64,000 bases of DNA, from positions 48,682,706-48,746,705 of the forward strand of contig CM065299.1 in assembly GCA_032871835.1 (NCBI GenBank). Reading direction: 5' to 3'. Shown here one piece after another: positions 11,575 through 22,819 of this stretch (positions are counted from its first letter, which is position 1; every line of letters begins with the position of its first letter). Under the pieces are notes generated by a model. That model saw nothing but the letters and a program-made list of their open reading frames with translations, made no database searches and was not told the origin of the DNA. Source of the DNA: Dipteronia dyeriana. Its lineage: Eukaryota > Streptophyta > Magnoliopsida > Sapindales > Sapindaceae. The translations under genes and the position numbers were made by a program.

Positions 11575-11815
11575 CACACCTCTTATCAAGACTTCCTTGC
11601 TCACCCTTCCTGATCCTTACGACCCTAGGCAAGACTTCCTTGCTCACCTTTCTGGATCCTCACGACCTTAGGCAAGACTTCCTTGCTCACCCTTACGGAT
11701 CCTCACGAACCTAGGCAAGACTTCCTTGCTTGACATTTTGAGGTCTCCCACCTCTTGCCAACACTTCCATGCTCAATAACATAGGCCTCACACCTTTTGT
11801 CAAGACTTTCTTCTC
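11575..11815. repeat. Imperfect tandem repeat in Sirevirus-type LTR
   Basis: About five degenerate copies of a roughly 55-60-base unit carrying CAAGACTTCCTTGCTCACC, separated by variable spacers with GATCCTCACGA. The same array is in the sister LTR at 60,240-60,480. In the minus orientation it lies near the 3' part of the LTR (R/U5). Confidence 0.75.
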
Positions 11816-13587
11816 ACAAGGCATCTAGGTGATCATGAATGCAAAACAAAAACAAGCACGCAACATAGAATGTTATGATCAACACATCCTATGGAAAACA
11901 CTAGATATAAGCATGAATGCACAAGCCAATTGTTGTCTAGTTAAAATGCATGTCTAATTCATCTAGTTCATACAAAGTATATGACAAGTAAATTTCAACC
12001 TAGATACATGCATAAAACTAAACTTGAACTCAAGATATATTCAATTAATCACATAATCAAATTTAAATCAAGTGAACCAAACTCAAGCTAAATTCATGTT
12101 ACAAAGTCATCTAGATTAAAGCAAAAGTTCTAGAGCATATTTTCTATTCATGAAATAACCTAAGCACAAGCACATGTATCATAGTGAGATTTTGGACAAA
12201 GAGAGCCTAATACATGTGAGGAACTATTTTTCACAAAATCAATCAATTAAAGATCATCAAATAGTCCTAGAATCAAAGCTAGCATAATACAATCCCAAAC
12301 ATGTGAAAACATAGGCAAAATCAAAACCTAACTCAACATGTGAGATTTCAATTGAAACTCAATCTAGCTTTAAATGAGTTCAAAACTCAAATCAAAACTA
12401 TCACAAGACACATATATATATTGAAGAAGAAAACCCAAGGCAATTGACCAAGTTTTAAAAGAAAACTTTGAGAGAAAATCAATACCCTAGTTGATTTGGT
12501 GCAGTCCCGTTTTTATGAGGTTAGACTCCAAAAACAGCAATGAAACTAACTCAAACCTTTAGAGAAAAGATGAAGGATGGATAGAAAAAAAATCTAAACT
12601 TTGAATCACTCAGATCAAAGTTCAAATGAAGAAGTTATGGTGTTTGGAAGGTAAGAAAAATTGGGAGAAAATTCTGTACTCAAATTTTGAATATCTTCGT
12701 AGAATAAAATCTGAGAGTAAAAGGATATATAAAGAAGAGGGAAAAGAATACATGCAAAATGACCAAAAGGGACTTAAGTGCACCAAGCACACTTGCTGCT
12801 CGAGATAGCACATGGGCATCTCGAGGCAGCAAGCATTCTGGCCCGAGATGGCCACACGCCATCTCAGAAAGAGTGCTTGGTTGCACTTATTTTCCTCGCA
12901 CGCTCCCTTCTCGTTCTTCGACCGTTCTCTGGCCTTCGAACTCAAAATTTGAATCCTTTTATGGATTACAAACCATAAATTTTTCACAGATATGGACATA
13001 TAAGATACTAAATCCATAAAATAAGAATTCGACTCGATATACGTTCATGAAGACAATGTACACAACTTGAGTTGAAAGTGTTGTATCTTTTGACTTAGAA
13101 CTTGAAATCAATAGTATGAGTAACCGAAATGACCGGAACTCAATCAAGAATTATTTAAGACTTAAAAAAAGTTCAATATCCATGTTATACAAACATATAC
13201 ACATACAAACACATTTCACACTAGAATGCAAACTACTTAGAGATAGTCTCCAATCATGCATTTTCCAAAACATGTTATTTTCAAACCAATGCATGAGCAT
13301 TCAACTTCAAGTTTGTGAATGTGTTATAAATGGTGTACAATGATGAAGGGAAAAAAAAATTTATGATATGTGTGTGTGTTCCTAAGCCTTGTAAGAGAAA
13401 GATAAGGTCTTAATATACCTTTGTAAAATCATATAGCATCTTTTCTCTATAAAGACTTTGTACTTGCTTTGACTAGTTGGTATTCCTTCTTTGAAGCTTG
13501 AATCATCATGAACCTAAACAACTAAATTATTACAAGTAAACATCATTTTGATATGTAATTAATGCCAACATAATCTAAAACCTAACA

Positions 13588-15263
13588 CAAGATTAACATT
13601 ATACCATTCCTTATCGTAGTGGAAGGGTTAGTAAACAACCCGAGAGATACATCGGTCTAGGAAAATATGTAAAAAATCTCCCGAATGACGATGATCCCTA
13701 TACGTACAAGGAAGCAATGGAAGATGTTGATTGTCACCATTGGTAAATGGTAATGCAATCCGAAATTGAATCTATGTTAAAAAACAAAGGCTAGTCTCAT
13801 GTAGACTTGCCTAAAGAGATAAAATCCATCAGGTGCATGTGGGTATACAAGAGGAAAATAAGAATAGATGGAAAAGTGGAAACCTTTAAAGCTAGATTGG
13901 TAGCTAAAGGTTACACACAGAAGGAATGTATCGATTATAAGGAAACCTTCTCACATGTGGCCATGCTTAAATCCATTAGGATACTCTTATCCATTGCAGC
14001 ATCTCTAGACCTATAGATTTGGAAAATGGACATCAAGACAACTTTCCTTAATGGAAGTCTTGATGAAAGCATCTATATGATGCAACCAGAAGGATTCATC
14101 AAAAAAGGCCAATAGGAAAGGGTATGCAAGTTGTAAAGATCCATATATGGATTGAAGTAAGCCTCCAGATTCTGGAACATAAGGTTCAATCAAGTCGTTA
14201 AAAGTTCTGGATTTATTCAAAACCTCCCTGTGTATACAAAAGTATTAAAGGTGACAAGTTGGTTTTCCTATTTCTTTACATTGATGATATACTACTCATT
14301 AGAAACAATGTAGGTGTATTGACATTAGTAAAAGAATGGTTTACAAAACAACTTGACATGAAGGACTTAGGAGAAGCAAGTTATATTCTTGGTATCCAAG
14401 TCATAAGGGATAGAAAGAATATAACAATTGCCTTATCCCAAGCTTCATACATAGATAAAGTCTTGTCTAGGTTTTTCGTGCAAGATTCCAAGAAAGGTAT
14501 GTTACCTTTCAGACATGGAATCAAACTTTCTATGGAACAAGTTCCTAAGAATAAGCATGAATAGCAATTCATGAGTAGGGTTCCATATGCCTCGGTAGTT
14601 GGGATTCTGATGTATGCAATGCTCTACACTAGACTAGATATTTGTTTTGTTGTTGGCATAATTAGCAGGTTTCAATTAAAACCTGGTCCTGATCACTGGA
14701 CAGCAGTCAAGCATATTTTCAAGTATCTCAAGAGATCGAGAGATTATATGCTTGTATACTCTGGAGGGGATTTAATTCCTGTTAGGTATACAGGATAAGA
14801 TTTCCAATCAAATTCTTACTCCATAAGATCAACATCAGGATCTGCTTTTACACTTAGAGGAAAGGCATTCGTATGGAGGAGTATCGAGCAATCTTGTATT
14901 GCTGACTCCACCATGGAAGTTGAGTATGTTACGGCATGTGAGGCTGCTAAAGTGGTTGTCTGGCTCTACCAGTTCTTGATTCACTTGGAAGTGGTTCCTG
15001 ATGCGAATAAGCAGATCATTATCTATTGTGACAATAGTGGAGTAGTGGCTAATTCGAGAGAACCAAGAAGTCATAAGAGAGGCAAACACATTGAAAGAAA
15101 GTATCACCTTTTAAGGAAAATTGTACATAGGGGAGATGTGTTGATAACTAAGATCGCATCAGTAGAAAATCTAGCGGATCCCATCACAAAGGCTCTTCCA
15201 TAAAAGAGTTTTGATGGGCACTTGGAGAATTTTGGGATAAGAGATATGACACATTTGCTCTAG
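13588..15263 (+). pseudogene. pol of element A, part 2: reverse transcriptase and RNase H
   Basis: Continuation of element A pol after the nested LTR. The RVT_2 (Ty1-copia RT) region starts near 13,630, with [20 protein letters not shown] at 13,837-13,896. The RT catalytic motif YIDDIL lies near 14,278, and the RNase H region follows with STMEVEYVTACEAA near 14,910 and YCDNSGVVANS near 15,025. The terminal DMTHLL and TAG (15,261-15,263) match the ends of the other copies. It is broken by several stops; two near 14,133-14,160 are CAA-to-TAA changes relative to copy B, and there are frameshifts. It would encode cDNA synthesis functions if intact. Confidence 0.87.
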
Positions 15264-15277
15264 AGCAAGTGGGAGAT
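15264..15277 (+). other. Polypurine tract of element A
   Basis: GCAAGTGGGAGAT directly before the LTR start TGTTAGG, at the usual place for the plus-strand primer of Ty1-copia elements. The same motif precedes the LTRs at 21,544 and 44,342. Confidence 0.85.
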
Positions 15278-17649
15278 TGTTAGGATTATGCTCGATAGCA
15301 AGAGTGTAAAAATGTATTTGACAATCTTTTCATATTAATAAAAGTGATTTCTAGTTTAACAATCTTATAGCAATTATAGTTTAATTATTATAATTGTCAA
15401 AAGTAAATAATCATAAGGTCAAAAGAATATGATAAATTAAGAATTGTTCGTACATCTGGATATGTATGAGGTAGACATAATTCATTAGTTAGGCTTGAAT
15501 AATATTCACATCTTAAGATAAAGGTTGGGCTCCTTATCTTGTTGAAGTTGTAGATTCTTTTGCTAGCATTTTAGTGGGATCAAATGTGTTATGATGAGTC
15601 TAAAATCATCAAAGTGTGGTGTTTTTAGGCAAAGGAATATAGTGCACTATGTGCATTGAATAGGATCAAAGTGAGATACTTTATCCAGAACCGATAATGG
15701 ATAAAAGTTTTCACATGAAGACAATCAGAGTGTCTACCTCAATCCTGAGATAAATGATGGATTTTTGGTTGCAAGTGTTATCATTTGAGCTAACAATGAG
15801 TACAATTATATAGCATATTCTATCCTAAATAGTTTGGTGGTATTCATTTTTTAATTGATAGAAGACTTCATTTATAAATATGGACATCATGGCTCCATTT
15901 ATTAAATGAGAGTAGAATATCATCACATGGATGTTTTGAGGTATTTGTTATTAAATCTTAAAGTTAAGTTTTCAATAGTGTCTATTGAAATATGGCTTTT
16001 GGACAAGTCAAAATATCCAAGTTCAAAATGTGGTCATATGAGTAAATATGGTAACTTTGAGTGCTATAGCTGGTCTATAAGCTCTTGGCAATTAATGATA
16101 TTCTTTACGAGGATACACTATCTCTATTAGGATTGTCTAGGGTATGAATGAGCAATATTAACTTATTTTATCGTTATTAAAGAGTTTAATATTAGCTATT
16201 TAGTGGAATAAACTAAAATTAAATAGATCGGACCTAAGTGAATCGTTTGTTGATTGTGATTAGGTTATGTCTATTGGAGCTTAAATTTATATAGCTTGCC
16301 AAGATCCCCAATCCACACGAACTTGCATGGATCATTTAATATATTCTACCGGACCAATTTATGGGTCTTTCTAGAATTGTGTTAAGGCATGTGGACTTGT
16401 TTCTTTTAATAAGAATGGGTCTAGTTCACATGTGGACTTTTTATTTAAGTCCAATTGATTTAATAAAATAATAAAAAAAAATAGCCCATATATATTGGCT
16501 TGGGCGGCTAAGGCTATATATAATAGCTTATTATAATGTTTTTTATTTTATTATTATTAAATGAAAATTAATTAATTTGTTAATTAATTACTTATTTAAC
16601 TAAATATCAAAATCTTTTTCCTAGTAAGAGTAGGTCTCCTATTGTTATATCATTGTTGGTAATATGATAAGTATCTAATACTATATTTGATAAGTATATA
16701 AATAAAAGGAATTTATTTATCTAGTCAAATTAGGAAGTATTTTATTTCTATTAAAACTCTAATTGTCAATTGAGCAAATTAGGAAGTTTTAATTTAGTCA
16801 CAATTTAATTATTTTCAATAATTGGTTATTGAATAAATACACTATTTGAGTTGGACTAGGAGTCCTGGTGTAGAAAAAGATTTTTTTTTAGAAAAGGATT
16901 TTTTTTTACAAAAGGATTCTTGGTCACCAAGTAAATTCACCTAAGGAAAGGATTCTTGCCCACGAAGTAAATCCTTCTTAGGAGAGGATTAGGTCTCCTA
17001 AACTAAATACAAGAGGAATTCAACCAACCCTAAATAAATTAGGGCAAGGAATTCAGCCACTACATATATGGGATGTAGAATTCGGCCACTTCCTTTTCTT
17101 TTTGAGAAATTTCAGCCAAACCCTAATCTAAGGGAGAGAAATTTCGGCCAAGGGAGAATTTTGAGTGTAGGGAATTCGGATCTTGCTCTTGATAAATTCT
17201 TCCAACTCTAAATATTGGTGTGTGAAAATTCGACAAAGAGGAAAAGGAAGAAAGAACGTTTTGTATTCGATAGTGCACTAAAAGGTTTTGCGTACAACAT
17301 CGAATCTAGGTTCACACGAGTTTCAATCAAATTGATTGATAATTCACAAGTGACCTAACGTTCTTTGTATTTCTTCTTAGAGGATTATTGTGACTAACAA
17401 AGAAAGAGATTTTGTTTGTTTCCATCCTCATGTATACAATTTAAAGAAAGGGAGCCCACTATCCTAGATAATTCACGCTCGTGATTGGATTGGAAGATTT
17501 TACAGATTTAATTCGATGCTAGTTCAATTGTCACGAGAAAAAGGTACGCTACTTTTAATGTACATCGATTAATTTGGGGTTAAGGTTCTTTCTATTAAAG
17601 GGAAATTTTTTAAATATATCAAACCTTAACATTAAATATATCAAACCCT
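15278..17649 (+). mobile_element. copia-L LTR copy 4 (3' LTR of element A)
   Basis: Starts TGTTAGGATTATGCTCGATAG right after the PPT, and covers almost the complete LTR. It stops about 50 bases short of the canonical end: the last part repeats AAATATATCAAACC twice (17,617-17,649) and then switches to unrelated sequence. A short sense open frame at 15,906-16,130 belongs to the conserved LTR frame seen in other copies. Confidence 0.9.
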
Positions 17650-19183
17650 TATAAAACAGTCATTCACTCAGTGATTAAAAACAAGTGTAAGTTATTTGAC
17701 ATAAATTTAAACATGATGCATGAACATGTTTAATGAACTAGAAATACCCTAAAACAAGTTACTCTACCACGACAATCCAACATACCACATAGAAATGACA
17801 CGTTAAGGTCGATCAACTCTTTGCATGTTGGACCGAGGCATTCTCGATCAAATGATATTCTAGAATAACACTTATTTCAAATCATTCAAACATCATTTTA
17901 TGTTGGGTTTTTAATTAACGAAACATAATCAAAACCTTCGTGAGTGTAATCTACCATTTCAGATCTCACAAGCTTAAATCGAGAATTGCCGCCTTAGGGT
18001 CAGTCACTCCTGAAATACCTTTGTAAATCCTATTCGTTAGGAAGTCAACCTTGATATTGATCATTGTGGAAACCCTCCTTGGTGAGGACTAAAGCAATGC
18101 TGTCACTAGGCTCCACTCGGATCTCACGGTGTTGAACTAATGATGGAGACTGCGGGATATATATGTCATATATCCCTCTCCCACTCACTATTTTAATAGT
18201 AGGGTTTTCTATTATCCGTCAATGTACCTAAAGTATACAAGATCAAACGGCTAACTTTAATCAAGTAATCTAGTGCATTAACTAATTATAATCAAATTCA
18301 AATTAACTAATAAATTATTAACGATTTTTAACAATTAAAAATCTAGTATATTAGTGAATAATCTAAGCTTTTGTCAACTATTTACGAAGGTCAGATTATT
18401 ATGTTAGTGCTTACCAACTTTTAGCTATTAAAACTCTAACACTTTATTGGATTCATTTATTATTAGGATATTAATCATATTAATCCTAATTACAATAAAT
18501 GACCCTATTAATCTAATTTGTTAAACTCTTAAATAACTAGATTAATATTTAATGAGAATTACCAATTATTTAACTATCAAAAAACTAATCCCATTTTCTT
18601 AGCCAGTTATGTATTTACCTATTTTAGTCATATTAAAAAAATACATAAAATATTAGGCAATGATGCATGTATGACATATCAAGTATATTTGTGTAGAAAC
18701 ATCTAAAATAAATTACATACGTATGCATGACAATACTTTTATCATCACATATTATAAAGCATACATGAATTGACTGAGTATTAAGGATTATTTAACCTAA
18801 AATATTGGGAATCTAAGATTACAAAAATACCTCCAAAGCATTCCTTGGTCTTCTTGTACTTCAGAAACATTCTAGTGTCTTCAAGTTACTCCGATTCATC
18901 TCATTAATCTATAACAAGAAATCCATAAAAGTTGTTCTTCACGTTTTTCAAGGTCTTTGTTTACAGGTTACAATAAATTTTATTTACAATACAATATTAG
19001 TAAAAAAAATATTATACAACCCATGAACCCTAAATCCACAGTACCACATAATTAACGATCAATCATATTTTTGTAAATTAACAAATTTAATATACATACA
19101 AAAATAACATACGTTCAATTGAAATAGTTCCTACTTAATCATACATACAGGAGCATCGAAAATAATTTCTATTCCAAGAAATT
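17650..19183 (-). other. Probable non-coding leader of antisense copia element Y
   Basis: About 1.5 kb without a plausible gene on either strand. On the minus strand it directly follows the PBS and LTR of element Y, so it is most simply that element's leader or non-coding interior. No gag or pol motif was found. Its left end abuts the broken end of LTR copy 4 with no visible target duplication. A LARD-like non-autonomous interior is possible but not shown. Confidence 0.45.
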
Positions 19184-19198
19184 GGCTCTAATACCAAT
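19184..19198 (-). other. Primer-binding site of element Y
   Basis: The minus strand reads ATTGGTATTAGAGCC, one change from the standard tRNA-iMet PBS of Ty1-copia elements, and it abuts the LTR end at 19,199. Confidence 0.85.
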
Positions 19199-19709
19199 TG
19201 TTCGAACCCTGATCACTGGTAATGCAGCGGAAATAGGTTTTACAATTTTATACAAATCGTAAACTATCTGGGACCAGTGAACTTGGGATCGAAATTATTC
19301 AGAACATATACATATAACATTTTTACAATAATTAAATATATGTATGCACAAAAATTGAAATCAATAATCAGAAGAAGAAAAGAAATCAATTCTTTATACC
19401 TATATAGGAGGCTCCTTCCTAGCTATTCCTATAACTGGTAGCGCGTATTGGCACGTCACGTACTTAGGAACTTAAGAGGATGTCGAGAAAAGAAGAAGAA
19501 ACTAAACTACCTAGAACAATTCTAATTGTTAAGAAAAAAGTATTAATACTTTTTTTTTTTGTTTCAATAGTGCACAACTGCACATCCTACACAAAACAGT
19601 GCTATATTTTTCTTTCATCTCTTTATTGTTATCACTTCTGTTCATCAGTTTTCAAAGAACCAATATATATCTCATATATTTTTTTATCTTTTCGATTCGT
19701 TTTTTTTTT

Positions 19710-19757
<48 letters not shown>

Positions 19758-21171
19758 TTTTACAAAAGCGTTAATATCTTTCAAAATAATTATCAAATAT
19801 ATTTTTTAAAATTGATGATATATTTTAATTTTACAAACTTTTAAAAAAATATATCATATCTTTAAAAGATAATTAAATATTTATTTTTTATTTTAAACCT
19901 TTTAAATTAAATTTCAAATATTTAATTTAATAAAATAAAACAATCTTATTATCTTATTTTATTTCAAATAAAATATCAACTAACACCCTCCATTTAGTGA
20001 TTAATAACATAATTAAATACTGTTATTATTTAATTTATTTAATCACCATTATTTATTATTAAAATAATCTCATTATTCAATTATTTCCTAAATAAATGCG
20101 TGTCACTTTCGTAACACAATTAATTGGACAATCCAATTAATTAACTGTGACCCTTGTTACCTAAATCGATCGAGCGAGTAAGGGGAACTATTGGACTCAC
20201 AGTATTTTGAGCCCCAATAATCCTCGGAATCATTAATTAAGCTCTTTAATTAATATTCCTTGATTATTAACTCTGGTGTTATTCCACTAAAGACCCAAAG
20301 CTAAACTCTCTCAACTGTAGACGCTTTTACACAAATCAATATTACTCAGTGTCCATCGATATAGCTATAACATATGGTGTGATCCTCCACAATATTTCAT
20401 AATTAGAGTTAGGTCAAAATGTTTGTTATACCCCTTTACTTGCATATATCCTTAAGTACCATTGATTCTCTAATGAACAATAAATCCTATTTCTTTATAG
20501 AATTAGGATAGCTCTCATATTGTCCTTGATCCGAATCAACCCTTAAGAGAACTACCATATACTTCTCACAAGAATGAGTGAATTTCACTATTGTGTACAA
20601 ACCTTTTTAGCCAAAAGCCAAGCCGCAATCCCAACATATGGAGCATATTGATAAGAAACTACATCCGAGCTTATCCATGGTATATCGAAGACCACTATCT
20701 AACCTAAAGGAGTCGATAAAACACTCAGGATTACAATCACCCACTTATAGTCATCATTAGTTGATATATTTGAATCTCATAGGTAAACGGATCTTGGTGA
20801 GAGATTCGTATAGATCATGACCTAGTTCTTTATGATGACATCATACAAGGTGCCTACATTCTCATATCCTCATATGAATGATTCATGATAGAATCACCGT
20901 ACATTACGGAATGGACCGCAGCTATACATTAACCGTAAATAATGTACCCAACTTTATTTTCTATATATAGACTCTTTAGATTGTAGATCTCTTAATGTAT
21001 CCATCTGTATATGACACTCATATACACAGTTCGAGATTATATACAACAATCTAAGATGTCAATATGCACATGTTATAAAATAAACAATACAACAAGAATG
21101 AATTAAACTTGTCGTTAATTTATGTCAAAAATACATTTTCAAATTACATCTTTAGGGCATATACCCCAATA
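19199..21171 (-). mobile_element. 5' LTR of antisense copia element Y (different family)
   Basis: The plus-strand boundaries are TGTTCGAACCC... and ...GGCATATACCCCAATA; the last bases would be CCCAACA if one C-to-T change is allowed. The PBS next to the low-coordinate end makes it a minus-strand 5' LTR of about 1.97 kb. It is not similar to the copia-L LTR. A stretch of (AT)n lies at 19,713-19,754. Open frames at 19,480-19,844 are produced by that simple repeat. The right flank is pol of element D, so Y, or a recombined piece of it, interrupts D. Confidence 0.78.
19713..19754. repeat. (AT)21 microsatellite
   Basis: An uninterrupted AT dinucleotide run inside the element Y LTR. Confidence 0.98.
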
Positions 21172-21543
21172 TGTGTTTACTCATAGAGAAGGCATAGTCA
21201 TATGTAAGAGTATCAAGCAATCCTGGATTGCTGATTCCACCACTAAAGGTGAGTTTGTTTCCATATGCCAAGCTGCTAAATAGGCCATCTGGCTCCACAA
21301 ATTCTTGACAGACATTGAAGTGGTTCCTCATAAAATTAGTTAATCACTATCGACAGTGACAACAGTGTAGCAGTGGAAAATTTGAGAGAACCAAGAAGCC
21401 ATACGAGAGGGAAACACATTGAAAAGAAGTATCATCTTTTGAGGGAAATTGGGCATAGGATTGTCGTGACGATTACCAAGATCGTGTCAGCAGAAAATGG
21501 GAATGAGAGATATGATACACTTGCTATAAAGAAAGTGGGAGAT
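21172..21543 (+). pseudogene. RNase H end of pol, element D remnant
   Basis: The translated remnant aligns with the last about 115 codons of copia-L pol: a SIKQSWIADST-like stretch near 21,210, AAK and IWLHKFL, then HIEKKYHLLREI, ending shortly before a PPT (AAAGTGGGAGATT). About 60 bases are missing between the ENLADP region and the terminal DMTHL motif, compared with the other copies. Everything upstream in pol is absent, replaced by the LTR of element Y. It belongs to the element whose 3' LTR begins at 21,544. Confidence 0.8.
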
Positions 21544-21918
21544 TGTTAGGATTATGCTCAATAGCAAGAGTGTAAAATTGTAGTTGACAATCTTTTCACA
21601 TTAATAAAGTGATTTCTAGTTTAACAAATGTTATAGCATTTATAGTTTAATCACTATAATTGTCAAAAGTAAATAATCATAAGGTCCAAAGACTATGAGA
21701 AATAAAGAATTGTTCGTACATTTAGATATGTTTGAGGTAGACACAATTCTTTAGTTAGTCTTGAACAATATTCACAACTTAAGATAAAGGTTGGATGCTT
21801 TTACCTTGTTAAAGTTGTAGATTCATTTGATGGCATTTGAGTAGGATCAAATGTGTTATGATAAGTCTAAGATCATCAAAGCATAATGTTTTTGGGTAAA
21901 AGAATCTAGGGCACTATA
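21544..21918 (+). mobile_element. copia-L LTR copy 5, left part (3' LTR of element D)
   Basis: Starts TGTTAGGATTATGCTCAATAG after the PPT and runs to GGCACTATA, where the 5' LTR of element C begins. It resumes at 46,702 with CTAGGTGCATTGA, which is the expected next sequence of the LTR. Confidence 0.88.
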
Positions 21919-22113
21919 TGTTAGGATTATGCTCAACAGCAAGAGTGTAATAATGTATTTGAAAATCTTTTCGTATTAATAAATTGATTTCTAGTTTTAC
22001 AAATCTTATAGCATTTATAGTTTAATTACTATAATTGTCAAAAGTAAATATTCATAAGGTCAAAAGACTATGAGAAAAGAAGAATTGTTCGTACATCTGG
22101 ATATGTTTAAGGT
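21919..22113 (+). mobile_element. copia-L LTR copy 6, left part (5' LTR of element C)
   Basis: A second TGTTAGGATTATGCTCAACAG start, inserted into LTR copy 5. The flanks CTATA (21,914-21,918) and CTAGG (46,702-46,706) could be a decayed 5-bp target duplication. It is cut after AAGGT (22,109-22,113) by element X and continues at 37,091. Confidence 0.85.
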
Positions 22114-22819
22114 TGACCGAGCAATTTTTTTTTGTTATAAAATGCTTGTCAAACAAAATTTATAAAAACCACATCAATGCCCAATATGTTTACAAAACAA
22201 GTACAATGGCAAGTCAAGTATCGTCCATAGGGAAAAGGAAATAGAATGGCTAAAACTAGTTACTACTATTAAACTAAAACTAAGCATGTAAAGGTAAAGG
22301 TAAATGGTTGGGGTTTTGAAAGGTTAATTGACTAAAATGCAAACTACAATTATGTTAATTAATCTAACATGCAATTAGTGTTAGTTAGATTGCGAATGGT
22401 TAGATGTGGTATGTTATGTGAATGCAGGAGCCAATACAATTCATACACGAATAGTGGACAATCCATTCTTTAATAATCAATTCGATTCTTAAGGGATAAT
22501 TAGAGTTAATAACCGTCACTCACGACTATCTGGTCGGATTTGGAAAGATAGAGACTCTTGTCACATAAATTCTTTACTACACAACTACTTGGTTGGTTTA
22601 CGATAGAATCACATTAAAGCACAGATAAATTGGGGTTAGATGTGGTGAACAAGGAAATAGGAAAATTTGCGTTCAAAGAACACCAATCATGTCTAAACAT
22701 ACTCACACACCCCATACAAAGCTCTACAACACATTGATTGCACTTTAGCAACTAGGCACTTACAAATATACACACATTATGTTTCAAAATTTGTACTCTA
22801 CATTGTGAGTACTTACATT
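22114..22819 (-). mobile_element. Element X, low-coordinate LTR remnant (3' LTR on minus)
   Basis: Begins TGACCGAGCAATTTTTT and is clearly homologous for about 500 bases to the LTR at 35,571-37,090, which begins TGACTGAGCAATTTTTT. After about 22,616 the two copies diverge and I cannot align the remainder. It is cut at 22,820 by element B. Confidence 0.72.

Larger units (their letters stand above)
11067..13587 (-). mobile_element. Sirevirus-type solo LTR, antisense, 2,521 bp, perfect TSD
   Basis: It begins TGAAAATATAAACACGG and ends AAACCTAACA on the plus strand, flanked by CAAGA (11,062-11,066; 13,588-13,592). It matches almost end to end the LTR at 59,767-62,333, which there is bordered by a minus-strand PPT and an envelope-like gene; that fixes the orientation as minus. 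It splits the pol of element A. Internal features are a 24-base G run, an imperfect tandem repeat near 11,575-11,815, and a GC-rich hairpin pair at 12,792-12,865. Short open frames around 12,622-13,019 are on both strands and look incidental. Confidence 0.9.

Noticed and set aside
11575..11815. CRISPR-like array of repeats and spacers
   Set aside because: Units are degenerate, spacing irregular, and the array is part of a plant LTR found twice in the window.
12622..13019. Overlapping frames on both strands with some GC-rich coding look
   Set aside because: They lie in a solo LTR, overlap in several frames, and no single frame is kept in the sister LTR.
19480..19844. Open frames of 109 and 81 codons with an Ile-Tyr repeat
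   Set aside because: Produced by an (AT)n microsatellite in an LTR.
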